In this document: one piece after another, positions 44,611 through 55,531 of the stretch
Position numbering within the stretch: the first letter of the stretch is position 1
How the letters are laid out: every line of letters begins with the position of its first letter
Source of the DNA: Haplosporangium gracile
Lineage: Eukaryota > Mortierellomycota > Mortierellomycetes > Mortierellales > Mortierellaceae
Reading direction: 5' to 3'
Length of the DNA: 62,966 nt
NCBI GenBank assembly: GCA_015499985.1
Contig: JAAAUF010000006.1
Coordinates: 72,239 to 135,204, forward strand
Notes under the pieces: model-generated
What the model saw: only the letters and a program-made list of their open reading frames with translations
Database searches by the model: none
Told to the model about the DNA's origin: nothing
Translations under genes and position numbers: made by a program

Positions 44611-45980
44611 TTATCGAGTTGAACTACACCGCGAAAAGGCCAATCGATTATGCTTTTTTTTTTTGACTTGTTCTTGTACGATCGAGCTCAATTCGAAGCT
44701 GCATTTATATCTTCACAAGAGGGAGGGGGTACGAGAGAGGTGCGTGGCCTTTTGTGTGTTAGACATGTTAGGCACACGCTCGCTCTGTGTCTCTCCAGCG
44801 AATAGGCCGCGCATTTGCACGGCATAGACAGGTTCATTCGGACAGGACAACAAAACAACGTTGGCGGAGAGGAGACGCAGTGAAAATTGTGAGCCCAGAA
44901 GAAAAAAAAAGTTGTTTTTATTACTCTGTCGGTGTTCTTGCCCTGCCAAAATGGGGGCGGAATAGGACGAAACGTGAATGAATTCCTTTTTTGGATCTGT
45001 CTCGACTTGGCTTCATTACTACGGCATTGCGGTGAAAGGGAAAAGGAAGGGAAAAGGAAGGCAGCCTACTCATTTTCCATACCTTTTCTGTTCTTGATTG
45101 CTTGTTCGCTCTTGCTTTGTGTTCATGGCTCACTCGCTCGCTCGTGTCCACCATTTTATCATTCCTTTCCTTCTTTCCTTGTGCAAAAAACAGCGCCCTC
45201 CTTTAGACGAGAACACCACTCCTTGAAGTCGAAGGGAAAAGGGGACGAAAAGGTCCGGGCCTGGGAACTCTATTTCACATCATGCTATCCTTGCTTGGCG
45301 TCATTTTCAACTACCAGCGTTCCTCGTCAGCTTCATTTCCTTTCGGAGGAAAGAAGTCCGTTGAGAGTCATTCAAGATGGGCAATTTGTGTGTCTTGGCA
45401 ACAAATCGAGCATGCTCCTTCTCGAGCCTCGCGCCTCGGATTTATGGACCAACATGTACCTCTGTCCCTGACTTGTTTGTCGTTTTTGTTGTTACTGCGG
45501 GTTGAATGTGACATATCTTAGCATCCAATGATCTTTAACAGATACATACATGAGCATGCGCAAATGTCCCAAGGTTTCAAATGCCAAGTGCCAAGTGGCG
45601 GCTAGCCCTCTCTCTCTCTTGAGTCCAAACAAACACTCAACAGATGAGCTCAATTGACGAAATCGATGCACATACAACCAACTTTCCCTACACGGACATC
45701 TACTCCATTGATGTCTAACTTCATTACCCACCCCCTTTTTCTATCCAGCTGGAAATGTAAAAAAGGGCGACGTAACTAAGCGCTAAGACGTTGCGTGGCT
45801 CTTCGTCACTCTGTAGAAGCATTTTTTGTTCCATGCAAGTAAATACCTGCTTGAGTTGCATGACAAGTGAGCACCTTCTGGGCGTAACTACAGTAGTTTA
45901 TGTACGACCTGGTTAGACGATGATCGTCCGCGGTGATGTCTCGGGGACAAGCTCCTAATATATCAATCGGTCTGACCCGC

Positions 45981-46118
45981 AATGATCAATCAGGAGGTGC
46001 AGAGACAAATGCCATGTTTCGCCACCAACTTGATCCTGGACTGAACTGATTACCAGTAAAAAGGCGTGTGCAGATCAATGATCAACAGGAGGCACAGACG
46101 CAGGCATTGGCTTCGCCT
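45981..46118 (+). repeat. Diverged direct repeat pair
   Basis: Two copies of about 43 bp, near 45981-46024 and 46075-46118. Both begin CAATGATCAA, continue CAGGAGG and end TTCGCC, with about 70-75% identity between. Function unknown; possibly an old duplication or a degraded repeat. Confidence 0.5.
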
Positions 46119-48301
46119 TTTATTCGGCCTCTGCATACGTCTGATGTATATTCACGAATATTTTAATCGCTTAGGTTTATTGAACCTCTCTAGTCTCAGA
46201 ACCAGTGTCGACATGTTGGTGCATGAAGCATCTGCAAATCCCGTAACCGTGTGTGCTTTGGCAATCAAGCGAGTGTGCTATAGAGTACTTTTGAGTCAAG
46301 TTGGGTCCGCAGCAGTGCCAGTTCAAGTCCTTATGATCCAAATTATCCTGTAACATGTTATCCTGATATGCATGATTGTGGTATTATGGAGGCTTTAGTC
46401 CTGCTGCCATTCTTGGAGTGAAAAGCAAATGCCTTGCCTGCTGGAACTACACCGCTCATCCCACAAGAGCATCTTAATCTCTTTCTACATGAAAACGAAT
46501 CCACTGCGCGACGACCGAGTTTAAATATGAGTGTCCAGTACTCCCACTTCCTGTATCCGCGTTTTTTCCTTGTTGCAGTTTCGGTTTCCTGCATGTGTCT
46601 TGATGTCGATGGCTCCTTTGTTTCGCTGGGTGAGTAAGAGATGATTTAGAAAAAAATGCGGTTGTTTTTGTGGTGGTGGTTGCTAAAGTCACATGATTTA
46701 CTGATCTTGTGGCAATTTTCGGTGCCATGGAGGCAACCTATCTCTATTCTTCACCTTGTGCGTTGCTTTCTTTGCTCCTTTTTCGCAAACACCAGTAGCA
46801 TGAACAAGACACGAATATATCCACATAGCACCATCTTCGTTTCTATACCAGCTCTCACTTTCCGCGTCCATACCCAGAGCCGGACAACTATCCCTCCTCC
46901 GCTCACTATCTCATCTCTCCGATCTTCGTACAAACACATTGCGCTGTCTGGGTTTAGGTGTACCATTCTGCTTTACATCCCCTCTTCCCTTTCTTCTCCC
47001 TGCCATTGGAAGCAAATAGGGTGGAAAGGGATGGTGGTGTGCTTTCTTTCAGGAGATTTGGATAGGATGAGTAACAGTGCCGGTAGTAACAAGGCCAAGC
47101 GAGTAAAGGTGAACAAGATTGTCCCCAGTTCGCGAAGTAAAAAGATGGCTTTACCAAGGAGAGGAGGGGCTCCTAATGATTCCAAGACGACCGCGGTAAT
47201 TGACATAGAAAGAGGAGGAAAAGGGAAGGTGAAATCCTTGTACCCTGTCGCTCTCCTTGTCAGGCCTAACTTTTTTTTGTTTCTCACCACTATACGAGCC
47301 AACCACTCATTCCACTTCGCCACTGTAAGAGTGAACTATTACATACGAGCTGTTAGACGTGGGCGTACACACCCCAACCTGGTTGGAAAGACGGTGCAGA
47401 TACGTGGTGGTGGTGGAGAGTGGTGCCGTAATCGCTTGTTTGTGTCTGAATGCCATTGGCTAGCACCATAATTGGTGACAGTACACCCTTCGCTGTAAGT
47501 GAAAGGAAAGAGAGTTTGCATCTCTCTCGGTGTTTTTGGACAGGAGGGGGGGGATGGACAGAAGTAGGGTGTGGAAGGCCCTTTACGCCCTTGTTTGACG
47601 TCCGTTCGACGATAATGCAATAACCACATTGAAGGATCAGATAGATGTCTTTGCATTTGGGTCAATGCTTTTTTGCGCTAATTGTCCTATCTTTGCAGCC
47701 CACATTCTTTGGCTCCATCGACGAACTATAGCATGGAAATGTAAATGGTCGCCAGGTTGGACTAGACGAAGTTGGCTAGCTGAGAACGACGCACTCATGA
47801 GAGGCTGAGGGACCTTGGGTATTTCTTTTCTGGCCCAAATAGGTTTCTTATCCACTCCATCCCCCTTTCTCCTCTCTCCCCTCACTCTCCCCTTCCCCTC
47901 CTTACGTCCCAGGGTCGGGTCAAAAAAGGCAGGATCCCATCTAAAAGAGAGAGGTGTGGTGTTGTGTTGTTGTTGGGACCCAATGGTTCCAGCACCTGCC
48001 AGGGCAAAAGATGAGGAGGCGAAAAGGAAAAGAAAAGAGACAGAAAGGGGGATAATGAATGCATGTATGTACATGTGTATCTTGTTCTCCCTACGCGAGA
48101 GTAAAGAGAGAAAAGAGAGAGAGCTAAGGGGAGGGGAGGGAAACGAGCCATGGTCCATTCCAGGCAGGGATAAGCAAACGAGAGTGCCATTGAGAGGTAG
48201 AAGAGAGAAAGCGAGAAAGGAGGAAAAAGATGTTCTGCATGCCTGTCCATCGATCCGTTCTTTTCATGCTTGCACCTTTTTTCTTTCCTTCTCTCCCCTG
48301 A

Positions 48302-48303
<2 letters not shown>

Positions 48304-48332
<29 letters not shown>
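48304..48332. repeat. CT dinucleotide microsatellite
   Basis: About fourteen uninterrupted CT units, roughly 500 bp upstream of the 48814 start codon. Confidence 0.92.
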
Positions 48333-48335
<3 letters not shown>

Positions 48336-48813
48336 TTTCTTGCACCATTCGTTCCTTCCCGACCTGTATTTAATCCTATCTGCCCCGCCATCTATTGGCC
48401 ATATGGATTTGGTGTGCCTCGTTTTTTCTTCTCATCTTTCACTCCCCATCACTCTTTTTTGCTCTCTTGTCCTCCCACCTTCTCTCTTTCTTTCTAATCT
48501 TTGTTTTCCTTCTGCCCTCTCTTTCTTCCTTTCACTTTCTCTCCTTTGACGTGCTAAACCACTCATTGCATCAAAAGATCATTACACAAGAAGGAGTTGT
48601 TCATCTCTACATCTTTCTTCCTTTCTTTTCTTCCTTGCCCTTCGTCCTTAGCCCTTTTTGTTCCTAGTCCTTATAGTTCGCTAGATCCTCCTCTTCTTTC
48701 ATTTCTCTTTCCTTATTTCCATTCTTTCCGCTTTCTTTTTTCATTTTTTGAAGATCGCCTCCCTGTTTTTTTTTTCTATCTTATTCTCCCCAATCTACAT
48801 ACACATACACACA

Positions 48814-50703
48814 ATGTCGATAGTCAGGGACCCCGAAGGTTGTCGATATCCACCCAAGAGCTGCCCTGATCCAGATCCTCTCGCTGTAGAACGGCCTCTC
48901 CGCAAGCGCACTCCCCCTACACCACCACCTTCTCCTCCTGCTCCTCTCCCTGTTTTTACTCCTTCATCTATCGAGCCTGCCCCCGCCCCCACTGATCCAC
49001 CTACAGCGGCTCCTATTCCCGATACCATCGATCCTGCTCCCACATCGTTCTCACCACCCCCACCAGCAGCAGCAACATCAACTGCGACGACAGCCATGGC
49101 AACAAAGAACACGACACTTATCTTGACCTCTGCGATTTTGGGCTCACTTTTGCTGCTCGTCGCGTTGCTCCTTTTCTATGTCTGCATGAAGCGTAGACGC
49201 CACGCAGCATCTTGTCGTCGTCGGCGTGGTCACGTCGGTCAGCTGCAAGATGGCATGCCGACATCTCCTTCATTCTTGGATGCCGATAACGAGAAGGGGG
49301 GAGGAGGGAAGAAATCATCTTCGGAGAAGTATTACTATAAGCATCAACACCAGTACCACCAATACCCAGTACAGCACCAGATCGATACCAAGTCGTCGGC
49401 GTCGACTTTGGTAGCCCACTCGTCGAACGCCCATCATCGCACGCGTTCTGCCCCCATTGCATTCGCGTTCGCCAAGGGCAGTCTGCGTCGACATAGTGAT
49501 ACTTCGACTAAAAGCAACAACTCAACTGCTATGGCGGCAACGACGGTTTCGCCGACGACGGTGGTGGGCGGGTATGGGCAAATGGGTCGGATCGGAAGGG
49601 ATGCGTTTGGAGGCCAGTTCCAGCAGATTTCGCTGGTCGCGGAAGAACCAGAGGAGGACGATAATGTCTCTCCTAGGCGGTCCCTCTCGACAGGCGATGG
49701 TCATGGCGGATATGGTGATGGTTATGGCTTTAGTGGATACGGTGTTTCGAGTAGTAACAGCAGTAGTAGGAACCGATGCAAGACTGTAGCGGTCCCTACG
49801 CTGGTTGTGAGCACCCTGCATCGGAGTGTCAGTCTCAGCACGCATGGTCATCCTCTTCACAGTCCACACTCAGGTTCATATAACCACCACAACCACTACT
49901 ATAACAGCCGCAGCGGTGCACCTCATATCGATGATGAGGATAATGAGAATGACGACGTAAAAGAAGGGGAGCAACTTCCGCACGATGCCGATCTTCCTGT
50001 CCCGACGACATCTCGTCATCACCAGCTCCGCTTCGCGGAGGGTGAGAATCCTCATGGCTCACACCCATCGTCGACTTTTCCACAACAGCAGCCATACCCA
50101 TACCCACAACACCATATCCAACACTCCAATCGCTACTCGGTCGGGCTAGGATATCATAATTCGCACCGTGGGTCGATATCGTCGGCCATGGAATTCGATC
50201 CGTCCCGATTCTCGACCATGTCTGTCATGTTTGACGCCAAGCGACTTTTTACCTCTTCCCGGCCCGTATCCTCCTCCTCCGTTTCGGCTGCAGCAGCAAG
50301 TGCAGCAGGAGATACAGTACCTTCATTCAGCCATCCACGATCACCAACAGGACCCGAGTCCGACGAATCCGATGACGATACAGTCTCAACCTCGTCCTCT
50401 GACGGCGGATTCGACGATCTGCCACCTCACCAGCTGTCACAGCACTTCGAGTCCCATAACCCTTATGCCGCCAGCACCACGACGACCGCGAATGGGGATA
50501 AACAAGGTCGTCACAATGGTGATGATGCCGGCAGTGAGGATGAGAGTGAGGATGAGAGTAATGGAGAGGCGATGGTACAGGGATTGGGAGTGGGGATACG
50601 TAGACAACATGGGTACCCCGTGTACGGACAAACTATTAGTCCCCTCGCCCTTCCTCCCATGCCCCCTCAGATCAGCCCAGAGTGGCCGTCTCAAGACAAG
50701 TAG
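48814..50703 (+). CDS. Single-pass membrane protein with proline-rich N-terminus, unknown function
   Basis: Intronless, 629 aa. Residues 1-100 are Pro/Thr/Ser/Ala-rich with two early cysteines (CRYPPKSC). One strong membrane span follows at about 101-124 (TLILTSAILGSLLLLVALLL) and then a basic stop-transfer (KRRRH). The C-terminal 500 residues are cytosolic by the positive-inside rule and look disordered: His/Tyr-rich, Ser-rich, with an acidic DESDDDTVSTSSSDGG patch. There is no cleavable signal peptide. The frame is open upstream to a TTG at 48748, but the ATG in CACACAATGTCG is the plausible start. The layout (Ser/Thr/Pro-rich ectodomain, one span, long Ser-rich cytosolic tail) recalls cell-wall stress sensors of the Wsc/Mid2 kind, but no WSC domain is present, so this is analogy only. 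Confidence 0.8.
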   Translation: MSIVRDPEGCRYPPKSCPDPDPLAVERPLRKRTPPTPPPSPPAPLPVFTPSSIEPAPAPTDPPTAAPIPDTIDPAPTSFSPPPPAAATSTATTAMATKNTTLILTSAILGSLLLLVALLLFYVCMKRRRHAASCRRRRGHVGQLQDGMPTSPSFLDADNEKGGGGKKSSSEKYYYKHQHQYHQYPVQHQIDTKSSASTLVAHSSNAHHRTRSAPIAFAFAKGSLRRHSDTSTKSNNSTAMAATTVSPTTVVGGYGQMGRIGRDAFGGQFQQISLVAEEPEEDDNVSPRRSLSTGDGHGGYGDGYGFSGYGVSSSNSSSRNRCKTVAVPTLVVSTLHRSVSLSTHGHPLHSPHSGSYNHHNHYYNSRSGAPHIDDEDNENDDVKEGEQLPHDADLPVPTTSRHHQLRFAEGENPHGSHPSSTFPQQQPYPYPQHHIQHSNRYSVGLGYHNSHRGSISSAMEFDPSRFSTMSVMFDAKRLFTSSRPVSSSSVSAAAASAAGDTVPSFSHPRSPTGPESDESDDDTVSTSSSDGGFDDLPPHQLSQHFESHNPYAASTTTTANGDKQGRHNGDDAGSEDESEDESNGEAMVQGLGVGIRRQHGYPVYGQTISPLALPPMPPQISPEWPSQDK

Positions 50704-53262
50704 TACAACTCGCCGGTATCATTCTCAGTAATGCACTGTAGTGTATCTCATATAGATGAGCTCAGCTTAGTCAAAAAACAGCACACAGACTGAGATCAAA
50801 GTTTGACTTAGTAGCGTAGCGTAGGAGAACTTGTCAATCTCCATCTTCCATTCATTTCTTTTATTACCGCCATATCAAAGCAAACATAATAACAATATCT
50901 ATATAGCAATACCCCGCACTCCCCTCTGCTTTCCCACGAAGGAAGTGTCGTTACTCTCTTCGTTGACTGGGTTGACGAACCGACCATTTATTCTGTGATG
51001 CGCATTTGTATTCCGCCACACGTAATGCATTTGTGCCCCCCTCCTCCTTCCCTCCTCTGCCCGTCCTTCGCGACAACTCTAGTTGGCTCTGCTCTACCCG
51101 AAAGTGAGCGAATGAAATATCGAGTACCGCCCTTCTCAAAGTACTGAGCATAGTACAGCCCATGAAATCGGGCGTTGGTCGGGCGGGTAGGGAAAGATAA
51201 GGTAGGACAGGGGGAGGGGAGGGGGGAGGGTACGTATGTGTACAATGGACAGGTTAGGGACGCTTATGAAAGAAAACGAAGCAAAAAAAAGTGGGCGGGG
51301 AATTGAAGTTGTCTGGAAGAGATGAACGGAAAGAAGGCAATGAAGGACAAGGCAATGAAGATGGAATTATGACATTTGATCGCGCGGCATGTTGCCATGT
51401 GTTTACTTTCCAGCCTTTTGCGTGCATACAACGAAAGAGAGAGGAGAAAAGAGGCGCGGTTGGCCTGTTCTTGCATCGATCTTCGAAAAGCTGATCCAAG
51501 GAAAAAAGGTACGACCTCGTTTCAAGATCGATGGTTCCTGATCTTCCATGAGCTTGGTTGCTTGTTTATTTGTTTGTTATGGGTGAGGAAGCGGAGGCGC
51601 CTGGTGTAATTTGCTTTGTCATTCATCTCCCCTCGGGGGTCGAGAACGCGGATGGAAAGAGTGTGAATCTGAAGAGAGTAATGCGAGTGAATTGACCGAA
51701 AGAAAAGTGAGAGAAACGCAGGGGGTGCGAGTACAGATCACGATGAGAGCGGAACAACATATGACCGATTACAAAACACACCACGGCACGACCCACGTTT
51801 TTTTTGTTGTTGTTTGGTGCTGGTGCTGGTGCTGTCATTGTTCGTGTTTAGTTCCTCTGCCTGTGTTTTACTCTAGAGGAAGAAGAAGAGAAAGACGGAA
51901 GACGCGCACTGGTTGCATTTGGCGTGCCAGCCCTCTTTCAGCTTTCTTGCCTCTTTTTGGACATATGCTATTACACAAACGCAGAAACCATTTAGGGGGG
52001 AGCGGTTTTCGATCCGTCCACGTAATAACTTAGTGTATCCATGCCCATGCGCAATAACAGCTGGGCGTCAACGAATGTGAAAAACACACACAAAATGCTC
52101 CCTTGCTACTCTGGATCTGTTTGATTTCGAAGTGCGAATAAAACCAGAGCCTGCCTCGTCCTTTGCCTTTGTCCTTTGTGTTGCTTTTCCGTTCTGCTCC
52201 ATTTGTTTAAGGTTTTTAGTTCGCGCATGGGCAGCAAGCAGGCAAGGAAAGAGAATGCTTCCAAAAGTTCTTTTCTGGAAGTGGGACATGGTTGCACAAG
52301 ACATATCAGATGGAGAAAGAGTAAGGCATACAGAAGGGGAAATGGCGTTAAATAGTTATCAGATCCTTTTTTTTCTTTTTTGCCGTCTTTGTTTTTCCTA
52401 TTCGCTTAGTGGTTCGTTTATATGGTTTGATATTCCGCCCGTGTTTTTTTTGAGGTGTTTCATTTTTTATCAGATCCTCAAGAAAAGAGAATCTGACAAG
52501 GAAAAAAATCATGGAGACGAGGGGGCAGGAGTAGAAGCGAGGGCAAGCTATGATGATGATGTTAGAAAGGAGGGGATTATGAACAGAGGAGGTAAGAAGG
52601 CGAGGAAGGAGAAAAAAGAGGAGAGCGAAAAAATAACGGTTGGGCGCGGTTTTAACTAGCGGCTCCTGCTTATTTGGTTAGCCGGAGGGTGATGTGGGTA
52701 GGTGGTGAGAGGGAGGGGGTGCTGTAGGGGTGGGCTACAAAGGATTACCTGCCTACATTTCTCTCTCTGCCTCTATGTATGTGTGTGTGCTTGTGGCGCA
52801 TTTGTTTTTTTTTCTTTTTGCTTACATGCGGAGCGCAGACCGCTGGTTCAATTCTGACTGATGGAAATAGAGAGGCAGCACAAAGAGACAGACAGAAGAC
52901 AGAAACAAAGACCAAAAAAATAAAAAAATTGATGGGCCTTGAATTCACTTTCTCCTGCTCTGACTCTCTCTCATTTCTTTCCCTGATTTGGTCCCACATG
53001 TGCCTGTTTTGTTGTTTATGTGATTTGTATTTATTTTTTTTTGGTTTGGTATTTCTCTTTAGCCTTATTTTTCCTCATTGAATTTGTGGGTAATCGAACT
53101 AAGGATGAATAAGAGAGGAAGCGGGGGGTGGATGCGACTGAATGTGTGAGAACAGATGACTCCATTTGTGTGTTTTTTTCCTTCTTCTGTCTCTCTTGTC
53201 TTTTCTGTTCTTCCCCTTCCTGTGTTTCTATAGACTGACACTGAAGCCAGACAGAGGCCAAG

Positions 53263-53288
53263 AAAAAAAAAAAAAAAAAAAAAAAAAA
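53263..53288. repeat. 26-A homopolymer
   Basis: Longest mononucleotide run in the window. No retrocopy was recognised upstream of it, and no flanking target duplication was obvious. Confidence 0.95.
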
Positions 53289-54551
53289 GATCAACACAAG
53301 TGTCGCAACTTTAAATTTGTATGTTGTTATCAGATTATTTTTTTCACGCCTCTTTCCTCGTTCCTCGGTAAACCCCGTCGTTTACTGGAGGGAGAGACCT
53401 GAGCGAATTTTTTTTGTGGTTCCAGCGTGTGTAAAATCCGTTATCAGATCGAATTCAAAAGTCACACATACAAAGGAAGGATGAGACTCGACTGTCTGTC
53501 ATCCAAAACAGAGTTTAGCACTTGCTGGCTCTCACTCGCACTCCTACTCGCATTCATATTTCATCATCATCGTCATCATCATACACGCTCATTTCTCGCT
53601 TCATAAACCCCCCTTCCGCTCACTCCTCTGATCCGGCACCAACTCACCCATCTTTTCGCTGTCCTTGATGGTTCGCCCTATTCTCGGCAAGAGGTCCCTT
53701 CGTCGATAGGTCTAGATCGAAGAAAGAAAGCAGGGGCGCTCAAATGTTGAAAGAATTAGCGTGGGAGTGATTTTTAGTCTTTAGGATTGACTCAGTTGTA
53801 CCATTCCTTTTGGACAAAAACAGATGAATGGATGACAAGTTTGCTTGGCTTGAAAACAAAAATAAAAACAAACAGAGCAAGGATGAAAATACCAGTTCGC
53901 TGACCAAAAACCATGGAAAACATCAGGTTGGCGTAAAAAAATCAAACAAGAGCAAGAAGAAGTGAGGATGTTTATTCCACCGATTCGATCAAAGACCCTC
54001 AAAGAGCATACAGAGCGAACCCATCTCTCCAATACACACATGCTGTCATCTCCACCACCCTTTACAAAACAGCTTTTTCTTTCTCACCCGCAATTACTGC
54101 ATGGGAGGAGAGTGCATGTATGAACTCTGTTTTTGTTCTCGTTAGCCGTTGGAGGTTAAAGAATCAAGGATAAAGGTTGATGAAGGAATGAGGGAGTGAA
54201 AGAGTGAAGTTTTTTTTTTCTCCGCCCAGGAACATGAGTGCATGTTCTTTTTGTTCTCACCTTCCATCCTTTCGCTCCACCTTCGAAGTAGCACTTTCTC
54301 TCCTTTTTTTCAATCTCCTACAGGAACCAACCGGGATTGGCAAAGTTGGTATAGAGTTACAGTGGGCGCTATTTATTTTTTTTCAATGCAGTTCATTTTC
54401 GTGTTTCCCTTGGATCCATTACAACATACATTTGTGGTATTGTAGTGTATTCACTTTGCTTTGAACCCGACATGAACTCACACACTCGTGTCAAGAGAGA
54501 AGGGACAGAGAGATCCTCTACCCATCGAGGTGAGTAAGCATGCACTTTTGT

Positions 54552-54559
54552 TATAAAAG
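54552..54559 (+). promoter_or_regulatory. TATA box of the cysteine-rich protein gene
   Basis: TATAAAAG, 149 bp before the start codon at 54701 and followed by a pyrimidine-rich leader. It supports the chosen start, because no other ATG lies between the box and 54701. Confidence 0.65.
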
Positions 54560-54700
54560 GACGACCACATCCTCAACATTTTCCTGGTTCTTCACTCACC
54601 AGTCAACTCCTCTTCTCCTTCCTCCTCCCAACAGCTCCTCAAAGCTCCCCTTGCACTTTCCTTACACCCCAACTCCTTCACAACACCACACTTTATCACA

Positions 54701-55531
54701 ATGGCCGCCGCTAACATCACCGATACCACCCCCTGGAAGCAGTTCTTCTGTAACAAGGACACTGTCTGCTCCGAGCCTGGCTTCGAGTGCCACGCCAACA
54801 TGTACTGTATCCCTCAGTTGAAGGAGGGCGAGACCTGCTTGGATGCCAAGGACACCGTTGCCCCCTTCGTTGCCCGTGTCGACAACATCTACCACTTGTA
54901 CTGCGATATGCCCACTGAGGACTTCAAGCCCCAGAACGTCACCTGCCCCCTTGGATGCGAGAGTAAGTTCCTTCTTCCCCTCTTCCTCTTTCTCTTTCAC
55001 CTCGCCATCACACTCATCACAACACTCATGCGCACTTGAATAATCGCCCCCAAGTAATCATTCGATCGATTACCTAACCATTCATCCTTCTCTCTTCCAC
55101 CTTTTCCCTTTACGTTCTTTTCTTCTTCCTTGTAACCAGAGTGGGAGAACTGCCATGGCAACGTCTGCCTGCTCAAGAAGTGCACCAAGGACCAGTCGCT
55201 CTGCAAGCAGGGTCAGCTCGACTACTGCATGGGTCTTCGCCGTGACGAGGTCTTCTGTTACGAGGCCAGACCCCACGGCAACACCCATCCCACCTCCACC
55301 GCCATTCCCCAGCCCAATAACGCCACCGGCAGTTCCTCCGAGGAGAAGTCCAACGTTGGTGCCATCGCCGGTGGTGTCTCTGCCGCTGTTGTTGTCGTCC
55401 TCGCTGTTGGCGCCTTCTTCTTGGTCCGTCGCCGTCGCGCTGCCAAGGCTGCCAAGGCTGCCGCCGCTGCCCAGGCCCTCCCCACTTACTCTTCCCAGGA
55501 CGAAAAGAACGCCATGAGCCAGGTCGCTTAA
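54701..55531 (+). CDS. Cysteine-rich single-pass membrane protein, unknown function
   Basis: Two exons, 54701-54962 and 55140-55531; 654 bp, 217 aa. The N-terminal 130 residues hold 14 cysteines (about 17, 23, 30, 36, 46, 68, 82, 86, 92, 97, 102, 109, 117, 127) and three N-glycosylation sequons (NIT, NVT, NAT when the following linker is included). A Ser/Pro/Asn linker follows, then one membrane span (about 162-183, GAIAGGVSAAVVVVLAVGAF), an RRRR stop-transfer, an AAKAAKAAAAAQA segment and the tail LPTYSSQDEK. Sequons and cysteines argue for an extracellular or lumenal N-terminus, yet no signal peptide precedes it, so the span may act as a type III (reverse) anchor. Codon use is strongly C-ending, suggesting high expression. 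I do not recognise the ectodomain family. Confidence 0.87.

Larger units (their letters stand above)
44462..48813. other. 4.35-kb gene-poor region
   Basis: Holds the TATA box and leader of transporter C at its left end, a diverged direct repeat at about 45981-46118, a CT microsatellite at 48304-48332, and a long pyrimidine-rich leader for the next gene (about 48420-48813). A 271-codon frame at 46656-47471 was judged unlikely to be a gene (see rejected items). No RNA gene could be supported. Confidence 0.5.
50704..54700. other. 4.0-kb gene-poor region
   Basis: No supportable gene. Contains a 26-A homopolymer at 53263-53288, long poly-T runs, and the promoter of the 54701 gene at its right end. 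Open frames (for example 52132-52659 plus) have simple K/E/F-rich composition and no recognisable domain. Confidence 0.5.

Noticed and set aside
45910..45978. Possible U3-like C/D snoRNA 3' domain (GATGATCGTCC ... GGTCTGACC)
   Set aside because: Boxes C and D and their spacing resemble U3, but no box A (ACTTTCAGGGATC-like) or hinge lies upstream and no convincing terminal stems form.
46321..46330. tRNA T-loop-like GTTCAAGTCC
   Set aside because: The flanking bases do not form a T stem and there is no A box or acceptor stem at the right distance.
46656..47471. 271-codon open frame on the plus strand
   Set aside because: No recognisable domain, composition shifts along its length, no leader or TATA box, and overlapping frames of equal quality on the other strand (46973-47323, which begins at GTG rather than ATG).
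48748..48813. Signal-peptide-like N-terminal extension of the 48814 protein
   Set aside because: It would start at TTG in the pyrimidine-rich leader, and hydrophobic residues arise automatically from T-rich sequence; the ATG at 48814 is the credible start.
52794..52855. Pol III A-box-like (TGGCGCATTTG) and B-box-like (GGTTCAATTCT) pair, with a poly-A run 400 bp downstream: SINE or tRNA candidate
   Set aside because: A T-rich run right after the A box would terminate Pol III, no cloverleaf stems form, and the poly-A is too far away with no target duplication.
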